DNA from: Mucilaginibacter rubeus
GTDB lineage: Bacteria; Bacteroidota; Bacteroidia; Sphingobacteriales; Sphingobacteriaceae
Assembly: GCF_003286415.2 (NCBI RefSeq)
Contig: NZ_CP043450.1
Span: forward strand, 6,634,001-6,698,000
Direction of reading: 5' to 3'
Length of the DNA: 64,000 nt
The translations under genes were made by a program, and so were the position numbers. The notes under the pieces are model-generated. The model had not been told where the DNA came from. It did no database searches and saw nothing but the letters and a program-made list of their open reading frames with translations. Below, piece after piece: positions 7,361 through 16,053 of this stretch (its first letter is position 1; each line of letters starts with the position of its first letter).

Positions 7361-10300
7361 ATGGCTAAAAACATTACCAGGAACACGCCCCCGGCAAGCG
7401 GAGTAAGGGGACTCAAAGCAGAACGCTATTTCAGCAAAGAAGGCATTAATGTTTATGATCTGTTTAAGTATGAAAAACGATCGTCGGTTATCCGCAATCC
7501 TTCCGGCGACGCGGTGTTTGAAATGAACGATGTTGAGGTGCCGGCAAGCTGGTCGCAGGTGGCTACTGATATACTGGCTCAAAAATATTTCCGTAAGGCT
7601 GGGGTGCCACAACCTGACGGTACAACGGGATCCGAAAAAAGCATTAAACAGGTTGCCCACCGCATGGCCAACTGCTGGATAGACTGGGGCATGCGTTACG
7701 GCTATTTTGCCACACCTAAAGACGCTGAAATATTTTATGATGAAATAGTTTATACCATTGTTGGGCAATTGGCTGCGCCAAACTCACCGCAATGGTTCAA
7801 TACCGGCTTACATACCTCATACGGCATCACAGGCAAGCCCCAGGGGCATTATTTTGTTGATCCGGTTACAGAGCAACTTAGCAAATCAACCTCGGCTTAT
7901 GAGCGCCCGCAGCCGCATGCCTGCTTCATTCTTTCTGTGGATGACGACCTGGTGAATGAAGGTGGCATTATGGACCTTTGGGTTCGTGAAGCGCGCATTT
8001 TTAAATACGGTTCGGGCGTAGGTACCAACTTTTCCAAAATACGTGGCGATAACGAAAAACTATCCGGCGGAGGATATTCATCCGGACTGATGTCGTTCCT
8101 GAAAATTGGCGACAGGGCGGCCGGGGCTATTAAGTCGGGCGGTACAACCCGCCGCGCAGCTAAAATGGTTTGCCTCGATCTTGATCACCCAGAAATTGAA
8201 AGCTTCGTAAACTGGAAAGTGGAAGAAGAAAGGAAAGTAGCCGCGCTGATTGCGGCTGGTTATTCTTCCGACTATGAGGGTGAGGCTTACCGCACGGTAT
8301 CCGGTCAAAACTCCAATAACTCGGTACGGATTCCTAATAGTTTTTTCAATGCGCTTAAAACCGGTTCAAGCTGGAATTTAACCAGCAGGATGAGCGGCAA
8401 AACGGTTAAATCCATATCCGCCCAAAAACTGTGGGATGATATTTCATTTGCAGCCTGGGCCTGTGCCGATCCGGGAGTGCAGTTTGACAGTACTATCAAC
8501 GAATGGCATACCTGTCCTGAAGGCGGCAGGATTAACGCGTCCAATCCGTGTTCGGAATATATGTTTTTGGATAATACAGCCTGCAACCTGGCATCCATCA
8601 ATCTTGCCCATTTCTTTGATGCGCAAACCCGTGTGTTTGATGTAAAAGGTTTTGAACATGCCTGCCGCATGTGGACAATCGTACTGGAAATATCTGTGCT
8701 GATGGCGCAGTTTCCATCTAAAGAGGTAGCGCAACTATCCTATGATTACCGTACGCTTGGTTTGGGGTACGCCAATCTTGGTTCGGCACTGATGGTTAGC
8801 GGCATTGCTTATGACAGTGATGAGGCCCGCGCTATTGGCGGGGCAATTACCGCCATCATGACCGGCACTGCCTACGCTACCTCGGCCGAGATGGCCCGTG
8901 AGCTGGGAGCTTTCAGCCGATATAATGATAACAAAGCGCATATGATGCGTGTTATGCGGAACCATCGTTACGCGGCTTATAACTCAACCGAGAACTACGA
9001 AAATCTGGAAATCGCTCCTCCGGGTATCGATCAAAAGATCTGTCCTGACTACCTGCTTTCAGCAGCCTGCAATGCCTGGGACAAAGCGGTTGAGATGGGC
9101 GAAAAATATGGTTACCGCAACGCTCAAACTACCGTTATAGCCCCAACCGGAACTATCGGTTTGGTGATGGATTGCGATACCACCGGTATTGAGCCTGATT
9201 TTGCTTTAGTTAAATTTAAGAAGCTATCTGGCGGAGGTTATTTCAAGATCATTAACCAGGCCGTAGCCGAAGCCCTGCGTAATTTAGGTTACCAGGAGCA
9301 TGAGGTTACCTCCATCGTAAATTATGCCAAGGGTGCTGCAACCTTAAAAGGCGCGCCGCACATCAACATAGATACCCTTAAAGCCAAAGGTTTTACCGAT
9401 AATGAACTGGAAAAACTGGACAAGGCAATGGTATCGGCATTTGAAATCGGTTTTGCATTCAATATCTGGACACTGGGTGAAGAATGCCTGAAACGCCTTG
9501 GCATCGCTGCCGAGCTATACAACGCAGCTGATTTCAATTTATTAAAAGCCATAGGTTTCAATAAAAAACAGATTGCCGAAGCCAATGAGTATATCTGCGG
9601 TACCATGACCATTGAGGGGGCTCCATACCTGAAGCTGCAGCATTACCCGATTTTTGATTGCGCTAACAAATGCGGCACCAAAGGCGAGCGTTATATCCAC
9701 GCTCATGGTCATATTAAAATGATGGCAGCAGCTCAGCCCTTCCTTTCAGGGGCTATTTCTAAAACCATCAACCTGCCAAACGAGGCCAAGGTTGAAGAGA
9801 TTAAGGACTGCTATGAGCTTTCCTGGCAGTTAGGCCTAAAAGCCAATGCGCTTTACCGCGATGGCTGTAAATTGTCGCAACCGCTGTCAACCAAATCGGA
9901 TGTTAAGGAGGAAGCTGATGATAAGCTGGATACCGTTGAAGAAGTATTAGGCGAAGCGGCCAACGTAAAACTTGCCGACCTAACCCCGGAACAGGTTATT
10001 GAAGCGGCCATGGCCATTATGGAAAAATCAAAGGATACGGCTTTCATGCGTCAGCTATCGCGTGTGGTGGAGAAAAAGAACCTGCCTTATAAACGTCGTG
10101 GCTTTACACAAAAGGCCAACATTGGCGGTCAGAATGTATTTGTACGAACCGGCGAATACGAGGATGGTACCCTGGGCGAGATTTTTGTGGATATGCACAA
10201 AGAGGGTGCTACTTTCCGTTCGCTCATGAACTGCTTTGCTATTGCTGTTTCGGTTGGCTTACAGTATGGCGTGCCGCTTGAAGAGTATGTGGAGAAATTT

Positions 10301-10696
10301 ACCTTTACCCGTTTTGAGCCTGCGGGCATGGTTATCGGCCATCCTAACATTAAAAGCGCAACTTCTATTATCGATTACATTTTCCGGATGCTGGGTTATG
10401 AGTATCAGAACCGTACCGACCTTGTACATGTAATAACTGAGGGAACTATACTCGGCAATCCGCAAATGGACGATGATGCTTTTAACGCGGACGAAAGTAA
10501 TGTATATCAGCCAACTACCAACAATCAGGTATCCTTGGATAATTCTGCCAATCCTCAAAGAAAAGGTTTATCTTTCGACGTTAGTATGGGCGTACAAAGC
10601 GATGCGCCAAGCTGCAACGTTTGCGGGCATACCACAGTACGTTCTGGCACCTGCTACAAATGCTTAAACTGCGGCAACTCTATGGGCTGCTCTTAA
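7361..10696 (+). CDS. nrdJ: adenosylcobalamin-dependent ribonucleotide reductase (class II)
   Basis: This 1111-residue enzyme reduces ribonucleotides to deoxyribonucleotides using adenosylcobalamin. The redox cysteines are Cys188 (PHACFIL) and Cys408 (NTACNLASINL). The thiyl-radical Cys397 lies in NPCSEY. GSGVGTNFSKIRG and VIAPTGTIG are substrate and phosphate-loop blocks. A second conserved region follows from about residue 890 (KRRGFTQKANIGG). The C-terminal 30 residues hold two C-x-x-C pairs (CNVCGH and CYKCLNCG), a zinc-ribbon-like tail seen in this subfamily and thought to pass electrons to the active site. It stands alone with its own terminator. No cobalamin riboswitch fold was recognised upstream. 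No class I nrdAB genes are in the window. Confidence 0.95.
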   Translation: MAKNITRNTPPASGVRGLKAERYFSKEGINVYDLFKYEKRSSVIRNPSGDAVFEMNDVEVPASWSQVATDILAQKYFRKAGVPQPDGTTGSEKSIKQVAHRMANCWIDWGMRYGYFATPKDAEIFYDEIVYTIVGQLAAPNSPQWFNTGLHTSYGITGKPQGHYFVDPVTEQLSKSTSAYERPQPHACFILSVDDDLVNEGGIMDLWVREARIFKYGSGVGTNFSKIRGDNEKLSGGGYSSGLMSFLKIGDRAAGAIKSGGTTRRAAKMVCLDLDHPEIESFVNWKVEEERKVAALIAAGYSSDYEGEAYRTVSGQNSNNSVRIPNSFFNALKTGSSWNLTSRMSGKTVKSISAQKLWDDISFAAWACADPGVQFDSTINEWHTCPEGGRINASNPCSEYMFLDNTACNLASINLAHFFDAQTRVFDVKGFEHACRMWTIVLEISVLMAQFPSKEVAQLSYDYRTLGLGYANLGSALMVSGIAYDSDEARAIGGAITAIMTGTAYATSAEMARELGAFSRYNDNKAHMMRVMRNHRYAAYNSTENYENLEIAPPGIDQKICPDYLLSAACNAWDKAVEMGEKYGYRNAQTTVIAPTGTIGLVMDCDTTGIEPDFALVKFKKLSGGGYFKIINQAVAEALRNLGYQEHEVTSIVNYAKGAATLKGAPHINIDTLKAKGFTDNELEKLDKAMVSAFEIGFAFNIWTLGEECLKRLGIAAELYNAADFNLLKAIGFNKKQIAEANEYICGTMTIEGAPYLKLQHYPIFDCANKCGTKGERYIHAHGHIKMMAAAQPFLSGAISKTINLPNEAKVEEIKDCYELSWQLGLKANALYRDGCKLSQPLSTKSDVKEEADDKLDTVEEVLGEAANVKLADLTPEQVIEAAMAIMEKSKDTAFMRQLSRVVEKKNLPYKRRGFTQKANIGGQNVFVRTGEYEDGTLGEIFVDMHKEGATFRSLMNCFAIAVSVGLQYGVPLEEYVEKFTFTRFEPAGMVIGHPNIKSATSIIDYIFRMLGYEYQNRTDLVHVITEGTILGNPQMDDDAFNADESNVYQPTTNNQVSLDNSANPQRKGLSFDVSMGVQSDAPSCNVCGHTTVRSGTCYKCLNCGNSMGCS

Positions 10697-10743
10697 TAAA
10701 CAAGGATTTTTTCAATCAGTTATAAATAGTTAATTATGTTTAA

Positions 10744-10769
10744 CCCCGCCTACCCAGGCGGGGTTTTTT
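10744..10769 (+). terminator. rho-independent terminator of nrdJ
   Basis: The stem CCCCGCCT/AGGCGGGG with loop ACCC is followed by T6, 47 bases after the nrdJ stop. Confidence 0.9.
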
Positions 10770-10800
10770 GTTTGCTAAGACAATGGATTTGTAGCAATAA

Positions 10801-10854
10801 GTTGTCCGTAGACTCTGTCTACGGACAACTATGCCTGTAGTTCGCAACTACAGG
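10801..10854. repeat. double-hairpin intergenic repeat (family A)
   Basis: Two perfect hairpins lie in tandem. GTTGTCCGTAGAC pairs with GTCTACGGACAAC over loop TCT (10801-10829). After TATG, CCTGTAGTT pairs with AACTACAGG over loop CGC (10834-10854). A related array lies at 37393-37500, where the stem bases differ in a compensated way. Confidence 0.8.
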
Positions 10855-10959
10855 GTTTTGCAAACCTTAAACAGCAATTCTTGTATTCAATTGTCATCAC
10901 AAATCAAAAAACTCGTCCTTTGAAGATTCGAGGGACTAATTATTTTTAACTTAGCTTTT

Positions 10960-11748
10960 ATGAACACTATCCTACACATATTAAATGGCGATGCCGCGTT
11001 AGATGGCTTTGATCAAACCGGGCTCGATGGCGATGTTATGGTTTGGCGTGAGGTGTTTTCTGAAGGACCGCTGCAGGAAGATATTTTGTCGGCCAGTTTC
11101 TGGAACGCCCGCCGCGAATGGATCGGCAAAGCGTTTAATGATCCCGAGGATGATTATCAGCATAAAGTGTTGGATGAGCTTGGCAAGTTGAGCAGTCAGT
11201 ATAAAGAGATCAATTTATGGTTTGAATTTGATTTGCACTGCCAGGTGAACCTTTTGGGCGTATTGGAAATGCTCTCGCTGAAAACCGATATGTCGGCCCC
11301 GGCTATTTATCTCATCTGTTTAGCAGATTGTGTTCAGTTTGAAAATAAGAAAGGCCTTGGTGAACTAACCGGCGAGCAGTTTGAAGAGCTATACGATGCC
11401 CGTGAACGGCTGAACGAATGGGAGCTTGGCCTGGCCTTTGATGCCTGGAGATTATACGTTAATAACGATCTGCCAGGATTAGAAAAATGGCTCAATGAAA
11501 ATACCTTTTGGGGCGGTGTCCCATTGCTTAAGCCCGCGTTGAAAGCCCACCTGAAACGTATGCAAACCAATGCGGATGGCTTGACTTATATCGAACAAAG
11601 ACTCCTGGATATTTACAATAGCGGCGCCAAAACCAAAATCGAAATTTACCACGCCTTTTGGAAAGCTGAAAGCATATTTGGTATGGGCGATTCGGAGATT
11701 GATATATACCTGAATAAATTGAAAGAAAAGGGTTTGATAGAGCTTTGA
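10960..11748 (+). CDS. DUF1835 domain-containing protein
   Basis: A 262-residue cytosolic protein. The N-terminus HILNGDAALDGFDQTGL and the following GDVMVWREVFSEGPL match the DUF1835 family, whose members bear a conserved nucleotide-site-like N-terminal fold of unknown role. The middle (residues 80-110) includes LWFEFDLHCQVNLL, also typical of the family. The C-terminal part has GLTYIEQRLLDIYNSGA and looks like a winged-helix-type bundle often called DUF3658. The start follows a short A/T-rich leader. It is a single-gene unit between nrdJ and a repeat. The function is not known. Confidence 0.75.
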   Translation: MNTILHILNGDAALDGFDQTGLDGDVMVWREVFSEGPLQEDILSASFWNARREWIGKAFNDPEDDYQHKVLDELGKLSSQYKEINLWFEFDLHCQVNLLGVLEMLSLKTDMSAPAIYLICLADCVQFENKKGLGELTGEQFEELYDARERLNEWELGLAFDAWRLYVNNDLPGLEKWLNENTFWGGVPLLKPALKAHLKRMQTNADGLTYIEQRLLDIYNSGAKTKIEIYHAFWKAESIFGMGDSEIDIYLNKLKEKGLIEL

Positions 11749-11760
11749 ATGAATTTCAAA

Positions 11761-11880
11761 TTCCCTCCCTTGGGAGGGGGGCGGCTGATTGTGTAATGGC
11801 AGGGAGGGGTTTATACGCCATTTAGCAAATAAGCTGTCGATGAAACCCCTCCCTACACCCTCCCAGGGGAGGGAATCGCA
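11761..11880. repeat. intergenic CTCCC/GGGAGG inverted repeat (family C)
   Basis: An imperfect palindrome of about 120 bases. It begins TTCCCTCCCTTGGGAGGG and ends CCCAGGGGAGGGAATCGCAC, with inner copies of AGGGAGGGGTTTA and AAACCCCTCCCT. A sister copy lies at 32290-32403 with the same layout. It fills the space between two convergent genes. Confidence 0.75.
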
Positions 11881-11914
11881 CAAGTCTCGCCCTACAATGA
11901 AAAAGAACTTTGCT

Positions 11915-13477
11915 CTACGGCACCGTAACCGCAATAGTCGGAGATCTCTCACTCTCGTTCTTCATCCTATCCAATGCCGTGACCACATAAAAATAGGTTT
12001 TACCCTTAATAACGGTATTGTCATCATAACCCAGAGTTGGGTCATATTTGATTTTCAGGATATTTTTAGGATTGTCGATATCTATCTTTTCACCATCGTT
12101 AAAACGGTAGATCACGTAACCGTAAACAGGTTCCTCATCTTTAGCTAAGGTTGGCGTAAGCCACCTTACAGCCACACTTTTGCCTACAGCCTTAGCGGTA
12201 ACCTGTTGCGGGGCATTGGGCGGTATCGAGTCGCGCCAGAGCATTACCGGTGGCAGGGCCGGGTATTGGTAATAATTATCACGTAATGAATCGGTAAAGC
12301 CAAGCGGGTTACTGGTAAGCGAATTAGAACTGAAATAAACACTGCCCTGCACCCTCGGGTTATCACGGATCAGCCCTATTTGCTGTGGTAGCTGTGAAGG
12401 ATTTCTGAAAGCTTGCACCTTGCGTTCATTAATGCGGTAAGCTGCCTGACCTACGTACAGGTGCCTTCCATAGGTATTGTCGCTCCACCAGCTTAACAGT
12501 TTTTGAAAATCGGCAGCGCGGTTACCTATCTGCCAGTAAAGCTGCGGATTGATATAATCTATCCAGCCCTCTTTAACCCATTTGCGGGTATCGGCATAGT
12601 TTTCATAATAAGATGAGCCGCCGTTGGTTTCCGAACCTTCTTCGTTTTGTGCCTTATTGGCCCAGATGCCAAACGGACTAATGCCGAATTTGATATTGGG
12701 ATCATGCGCGTGCACGCTGTCGGCAATCATTTTTATCAGCAAATCAACATTGTGGCGACGCCAGTCTTTGATGTTATCATAACCTTCGCCGTATTTTTTA
12801 AACGTATCGTCGTCGTTTATTTTTTGCCCGGCAATAGGATATGGATAAAAATAATCGTCCATGTGTACGCCATCTATATCGTAATTATCCACAACATCCA
12901 GTATCACCTGCACAATATAGTCGCGCACCTCGGGTAAGCCGGGGTTAAAGGTTTTTATTCCACCATAAGTAAAAAACCACTCGGGTTTGATTTTAGTAAT
13001 ATGCTGCGGACTTAGCGCTGCAAAGTTGCCATCAAAGGTTGCCCTGTATGGGTTAAACCAGGCATGCAGCTCCATACCGCGTTTATGCGCTTCGGTAATA
13101 GCAAACTCAAGCGGATCATAGTTTGGGCTCGGGGCCTGGCCTTGTTTGCCTGTTAAATATTTTGACCACGGCTCGCGGCTTTTGGCGTAAAAGGCATCGG
13201 CAGCAGGCCTTACCTGTAGCATAACCGCGTTAATTCCGGTTTCCTGGTGCGAGTTTAAGATATCAATAAGTTCCTGTTTCTGCTTTTCTGACGGCGATTT
13301 GGAATTGGTTGGCCAGTCGATATTAACAACGGTAGCTATCCATACCCCCCTGAATTCGCGCTTGGGTTGCATTTTTACGTCAACCGGGGCTGGTACAAGT
13401 TCTGCCGGCTGCGCATTAACTGATAAACAGGTAAACAGGGGTATAAAAAGGAGTATGAACCGTTGGTATATATGCAT
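11915..13477 (-). CDS. secreted GHL10-family glycosyl hydrolase with C-terminal Fn3 domain
   Basis: A 520-residue protein with a cleavable signal peptide (residues 1-22, ending VNAQ). From residue 42 the GHL10 (DUF187) core begins: REFRGVWIATVVNIDWPT, then MLQVRPAADAFY, HAWFNPYRA, GVHMDDYFYP and GISPFGIW. Members act in the periplasm or outside the cell on peptidoglycan or other glycans; the exact substrate here is unknown. Residues about 420-520 form a fibronectin type III domain (PQQVTAKAVGKSVAVRW ... YFYVVTALD). It is a monocistronic unit convergent with the DUF1835 gene. Confidence 0.85.
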   Translation of the reverse strand: MHIYQRFILLFIPLFTCLSVNAQPAELVPAPVDVKMQPKREFRGVWIATVVNIDWPTNSKSPSEKQKQELIDILNSHQETGINAVMLQVRPAADAFYAKSREPWSKYLTGKQGQAPSPNYDPLEFAITEAHKRGMELHAWFNPYRATFDGNFAALSPQHITKIKPEWFFTYGGIKTFNPGLPEVRDYIVQVILDVVDNYDIDGVHMDDYFYPYPIAGQKINDDDTFKKYGEGYDNIKDWRRHNVDLLIKMIADSVHAHDPNIKFGISPFGIWANKAQNEEGSETNGGSSYYENYADTRKWVKEGWIDYINPQLYWQIGNRAADFQKLLSWWSDNTYGRHLYVGQAAYRINERKVQAFRNPSQLPQQIGLIRDNPRVQGSVYFSSNSLTSNPLGFTDSLRDNYYQYPALPPVMLWRDSIPPNAPQQVTAKAVGKSVAVRWLTPTLAKDEEPVYGYVIYRFNDGEKIDIDNPKNILKIKYDPTLGYDDNTVIKGKTYFYVVTALDRMKNESERSPTIAVTVP

Positions 13478-13812
13478 TAAATAATATTAAGTTAGAAAGC
13501 TGCAAAGATATAAACTCATAACGTAGCAGGTTTATTATGAAGTATAAAAATTGAAGCCTTATTGTGTTTTAAACATTTTGTATTTATTTTAGCCCCACGC
13601 CTAACACAATTGATGTAATAATTTTTTTTAAATCATATTTTTATTGTTTTAACGTTCATTATGTTAACCATTAGAAATAAACAACCTGTATATGCTTGCA
13701 GGATAGCGCTTTACATCAATTAACAGTTGATATTTCGCCAAAAACAAACACAATAGCTAAGCTTTTGTTATACCACTTGCTTAACTATGCTAAAACTTAA
13801 CATTTAATTGCT
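13478..13812. other. intergenic stretch without a recognised feature
   Basis: An A/T-rich stretch between divergent genes. It should hold promoters for both, but no close match to TTG-N19-TAnnTTTG was found by eye. No hairpin, RNA gene or open frame of note was seen. Confidence 0.5.
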
Positions 13813-14730
13813 ATGGAAAACCAATCTGGGCAACAACAACCTAAGAAAAACTCAAACGTCATTTATTTTCTTATTGTAGTAGTACTTGCTTTATTGGGTA
13901 CCGATGTGTACCTGTACCTGCAAAAAAACAACTCCGATAAAAAAATAGTTTATCAGCATGATGAGCAAACGAGGCTGCAAACTGAGCTTGACAGTCTTGA
14001 ATCGCAGGTTGAACAGGTCACCGCAGGCAAAGCCAAAATGACCGCTGCGTTAACGGCAAAAAACGACTCGTTAAAGTCGACCATTAAAGTTCTGAGGGCC
14101 AAACTGGCTAAAGGTAAACTTACCGCACAGGAGCTTGCAAAAGTTCAGGAAGATGTTAAACAGCTCCGCTATTTTGTAACCAAATATACCGCGGATATCG
14201 AAGAACTTAAAAAACAAAACACCTCACTTACCAACGAAAGGGACACCTTAAAAACAAACCTGGCAACGGTTGCCAAAAAGGTAGATACCCTATCCAAACA
14301 AAATGAAGACCTTGGCGCTAAAGTAAAAGTTGCCCAGGCGCTTAAACTGGCCACATCAGATGTTGTAGCTTATAAGATAAGGGGCAGCGGTAAAGAGGTG
14401 GATGTTACCCGTGCAAACCCGGCTAAAAAACTGAAAATCAATTTCACAGTTGCAAGCAATACACTGGCTACAAAAGCAATGCACGATATTTATGTGCGTG
14501 TGATTGACCCAACCGGTAACCTGATCACCGCACCAGATTCAGGTACTTTCAGCGCCGACGGCCAGGACCTGCAATACACTTACAAAACATCAATCGACTT
14601 TAAGGATGATGGTTCACAATACACCATCGACTGGATTAACCCAACCCTTCCATTCCAGAAAGGCACTTACACCATTATGCTTTATGCTGATGGCGGTACC
14701 ATGGGTAAAACAGGTATAACACTTAAGTAA
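13813..14730 (+). CDS. inner-membrane coiled-coil protein, unknown function
   Basis: A 305-residue protein. Residues 1-14 are cytoplasmic and polar. Residues 15-35 form one transmembrane helix (NVIYFLIVVVLALLGTDVYL). Residues about 48-175 are a long coiled coil rich in Lys, Glu, Leu and Thr, and from about residue 185 a beta-rich C-terminal domain follows (KLKINFTVASNTL ... YVRVIDPTGNLI ... GTYTIMLYADG). It is probably a periplasmic stalk ending in an immunoglobulin-like head. I do not know a named family. It has its own terminator. A role in the envelope is inferred from topology. Confidence 0.65.
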   Translation: MENQSGQQQPKKNSNVIYFLIVVVLALLGTDVYLYLQKNNSDKKIVYQHDEQTRLQTELDSLESQVEQVTAGKAKMTAALTAKNDSLKSTIKVLRAKLAKGKLTAQELAKVQEDVKQLRYFVTKYTADIEELKKQNTSLTNERDTLKTNLATVAKKVDTLSKQNEDLGAKVKVAQALKLATSDVVAYKIRGSGKEVDVTRANPAKKLKINFTVASNTLATKAMHDIYVRVIDPTGNLITAPDSGTFSADGQDLQYTYKTSIDFKDDGSQYTIDWINPTLPFQKGTYTIMLYADGGTMGKTGITLK

Positions 14731-14753
14731 ATACGGATTTTTCCGAATGATAT

Positions 14754-14788
14754 AAAAGCCGGGTTTGTTGCAGCAAACCCGGCTTTTT
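14754..14788 (+). terminator. rho-independent terminator
   Basis: The stem AAAAGCCGGGTTTG/CAAACCCGGCTTTT with a six-base loop is followed by T. It lies 24 bases after the coiled-coil gene, and its A/T flanks would let it work in both directions. Confidence 0.9.
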
Positions 14789-14892
14789 GTATTTAATAAC
14801 TTGTTCCGGAACAATTAAAAATTGTTATTTATTGTTCAAACACATATTTGTAACTTTTCTGCCACTAAATCAAATCGCTGTTATTAAGTGTT

Positions 14893-14900
14893 TACTTTTG
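14893..14900 (+). promoter_or_regulatory. candidate Bacteroidota -7 box (TACTTTTG)
   Basis: An exact match to TAnnTTTG 24 bases before the ATG of the UPF0173 gene. No TTG is seen at the expected -33 position, so support is partial. Confidence 0.4.
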
Positions 14901-14923
14901 ATCAGATCATAAAATAATATTCT

Positions 14924-15601
14924 ATGAAAACTACTTATTATGGCCAGTGCGCCCTTGAGATTGTAACCGGTGGAAAGAAATTACTTTTCGATCCGTTCAT
15001 AAGCCCTAACCCACTGGCAAAAGATATCGATATTCACAGCATTAAACCTGATTACATCCTGGTATCGCACGGACATGGCGACCACGTGGCCGACCTTTTG
15101 GAGATTGCTAAAAGCAGCGGCGCAAAGGTAATTTGCATTGCCGAAATTGCCGGCTGGCTTGGCACTAAAGGCATCGAAAATGTACACGGAATGAATATTG
15201 GCGGCGGCTTTAATTTCGATTTCGGTCGTGTTAAAATGGTGAACGCCGTGCATTCAAGCACTTTGCCCGATGGCTCACCGGGTGGCAACCCTGCAGGCTT
15301 TTTAATTTATGCTGAAGGTAAAGTGATCTATTTTGCAGGAGATACAGCGCTTACTTATGATATGAAGCTGCTGGCCGATGAAAATCTCGACTGGGCATTT
15401 TTGCCTATCGGCGATAATTATACCATGGGCGCAGATGATGCCATTAAAGCCGCGGCGTTCATTAACTGCAAAAACATTATTGGCGTTCATTATGATTCGT
15501 TCCCGGTTATCAAAATTGATAAAGATGAGGTAGCTGAGAAGTTTATCAAAGCCGGTTTGAATTTGAAATTGCCGGCTATTGGTGAAACTTTGGATTTGTA
15601 A
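14924..15601 (+). CDS. UPF0173 metal-dependent hydrolase (MBL fold)
   Basis: A 225-residue metallo-beta-lactamase-fold protein. The metal site HGHGDHVAD is near residue 48. Further ligands are likely the His in NAVHSS, the Asp in FAGDTALTYD and the His in GVHYDSFP. The length and the N-terminal YYGQCALEI fit the UPF0173 group (YtkL-like), which are predicted hydrolases with no agreed substrate. It is a single gene with a near-consensus -7 box just upstream and a strong shared terminator downstream. Confidence 0.85.
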   Translation: MKTTYYGQCALEIVTGGKKLLFDPFISPNPLAKDIDIHSIKPDYILVSHGHGDHVADLLEIAKSSGAKVICIAEIAGWLGTKGIENVHGMNIGGGFNFDFGRVKMVNAVHSSTLPDGSPGGNPAGFLIYAEGKVIYFAGDTALTYDMKLLADENLDWAFLPIGDNYTMGADDAIKAAAFINCKNIIGVHYDSFPVIKIDKDEVAEKFIKAGLNLKLPAIGETLDL

Positions 15602-15607
15602 AACACA

Positions 15608-15703
15608 CGTCATCCCGAACTTGTTTCGGGAACCCACGAAGCAGATTCTCATTACAGGGTGTAGACTTGGCATGTGGGATGCTGAAACAAGTTCAGCATG
15701 ACG
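15608..15703. repeat. intergenic imperfect palindrome (family D)
   Basis: CGTCATCCCGAACTTGTTTC at the left end is matched by GAAACAAGTTCAGCATGACG at the right end, with GAACCCAC and GTGGGAT arms inside. It resembles the mobile palindromic repeats common in Sphingobacteriaceae intergenic space. No coding content. Confidence 0.65.
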
Positions 15704-15708
15704 ATTAT

Positions 15709-15750
15709 AAACAAGAACCGCCCCGGCATTTGCCGGGGCGGTTCTTGTTT
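15709..15750. terminator. long perfect palindromic bidirectional terminator
   Basis: A 42-base palindrome, half-site AAACAAGAACCGCCCCGGCA, lies between the convergent UPF0173 gene and the small Lys-rich gene, with T-rich ends on both strands. Confidence 0.8.
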
Positions 15751-15791
15751 GATACCAACCGGACTTAAACTTCCGGCTTATGACTAAAGAC

Positions 15792-15980
15792 TTATTTCCT
15801 CCTCATTTTCATGGTGTCTTTTTTCATGATGGTATCTTTTTTCATTTTTTTAGGCTTCGATTTCTTCTTGGTAGTATCAGTTTGCATAACGCCTTTGGAT
15901 GGGCGAACTAATGTGCCATGAGCGAAAACGCTGCTGAAAGTGATTGCTGCTAAAGCAATCATACATAGTGCCTTTTTCAT
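15792..15980 (-). CDS. small secreted Lys/Met-rich protein, unknown function
   Basis: A 62-residue protein with a signal peptide (MKKALCMIALAAITFSSVFA, cleavage near residue 20). About 42 mature residues follow, made mostly of Lys, Thr, Asp and Met with repeated KKDT units (KKMKKDTIMKKDTMKM). No cysteine remains in the mature part. Similar short basic secreted proteins are frequent in Bacteroidota and are not characterised. It has its own leader and the shared palindromic terminator, which support a real gene in spite of low complexity. Confidence 0.6.
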   Translation of the reverse strand: MKKALCMIALAAITFSSVFAHGTLVRPSKGVMQTDTTKKKSKPKKMKKDTIMKKDTMKMRRK

Positions 15981-16053
15981 AGTTGATTATGTTTTAAATG
16001 GTTTGTACCTATTATAACAAATTAACTATGAATTGTTTTCTCTTGTTTTTTAA

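Noticed and set aside
8305..8670. Long minus-strand open frames inside nrdJ
   Set aside because: They are shadows of a strongly conserved gene and have no family matches.
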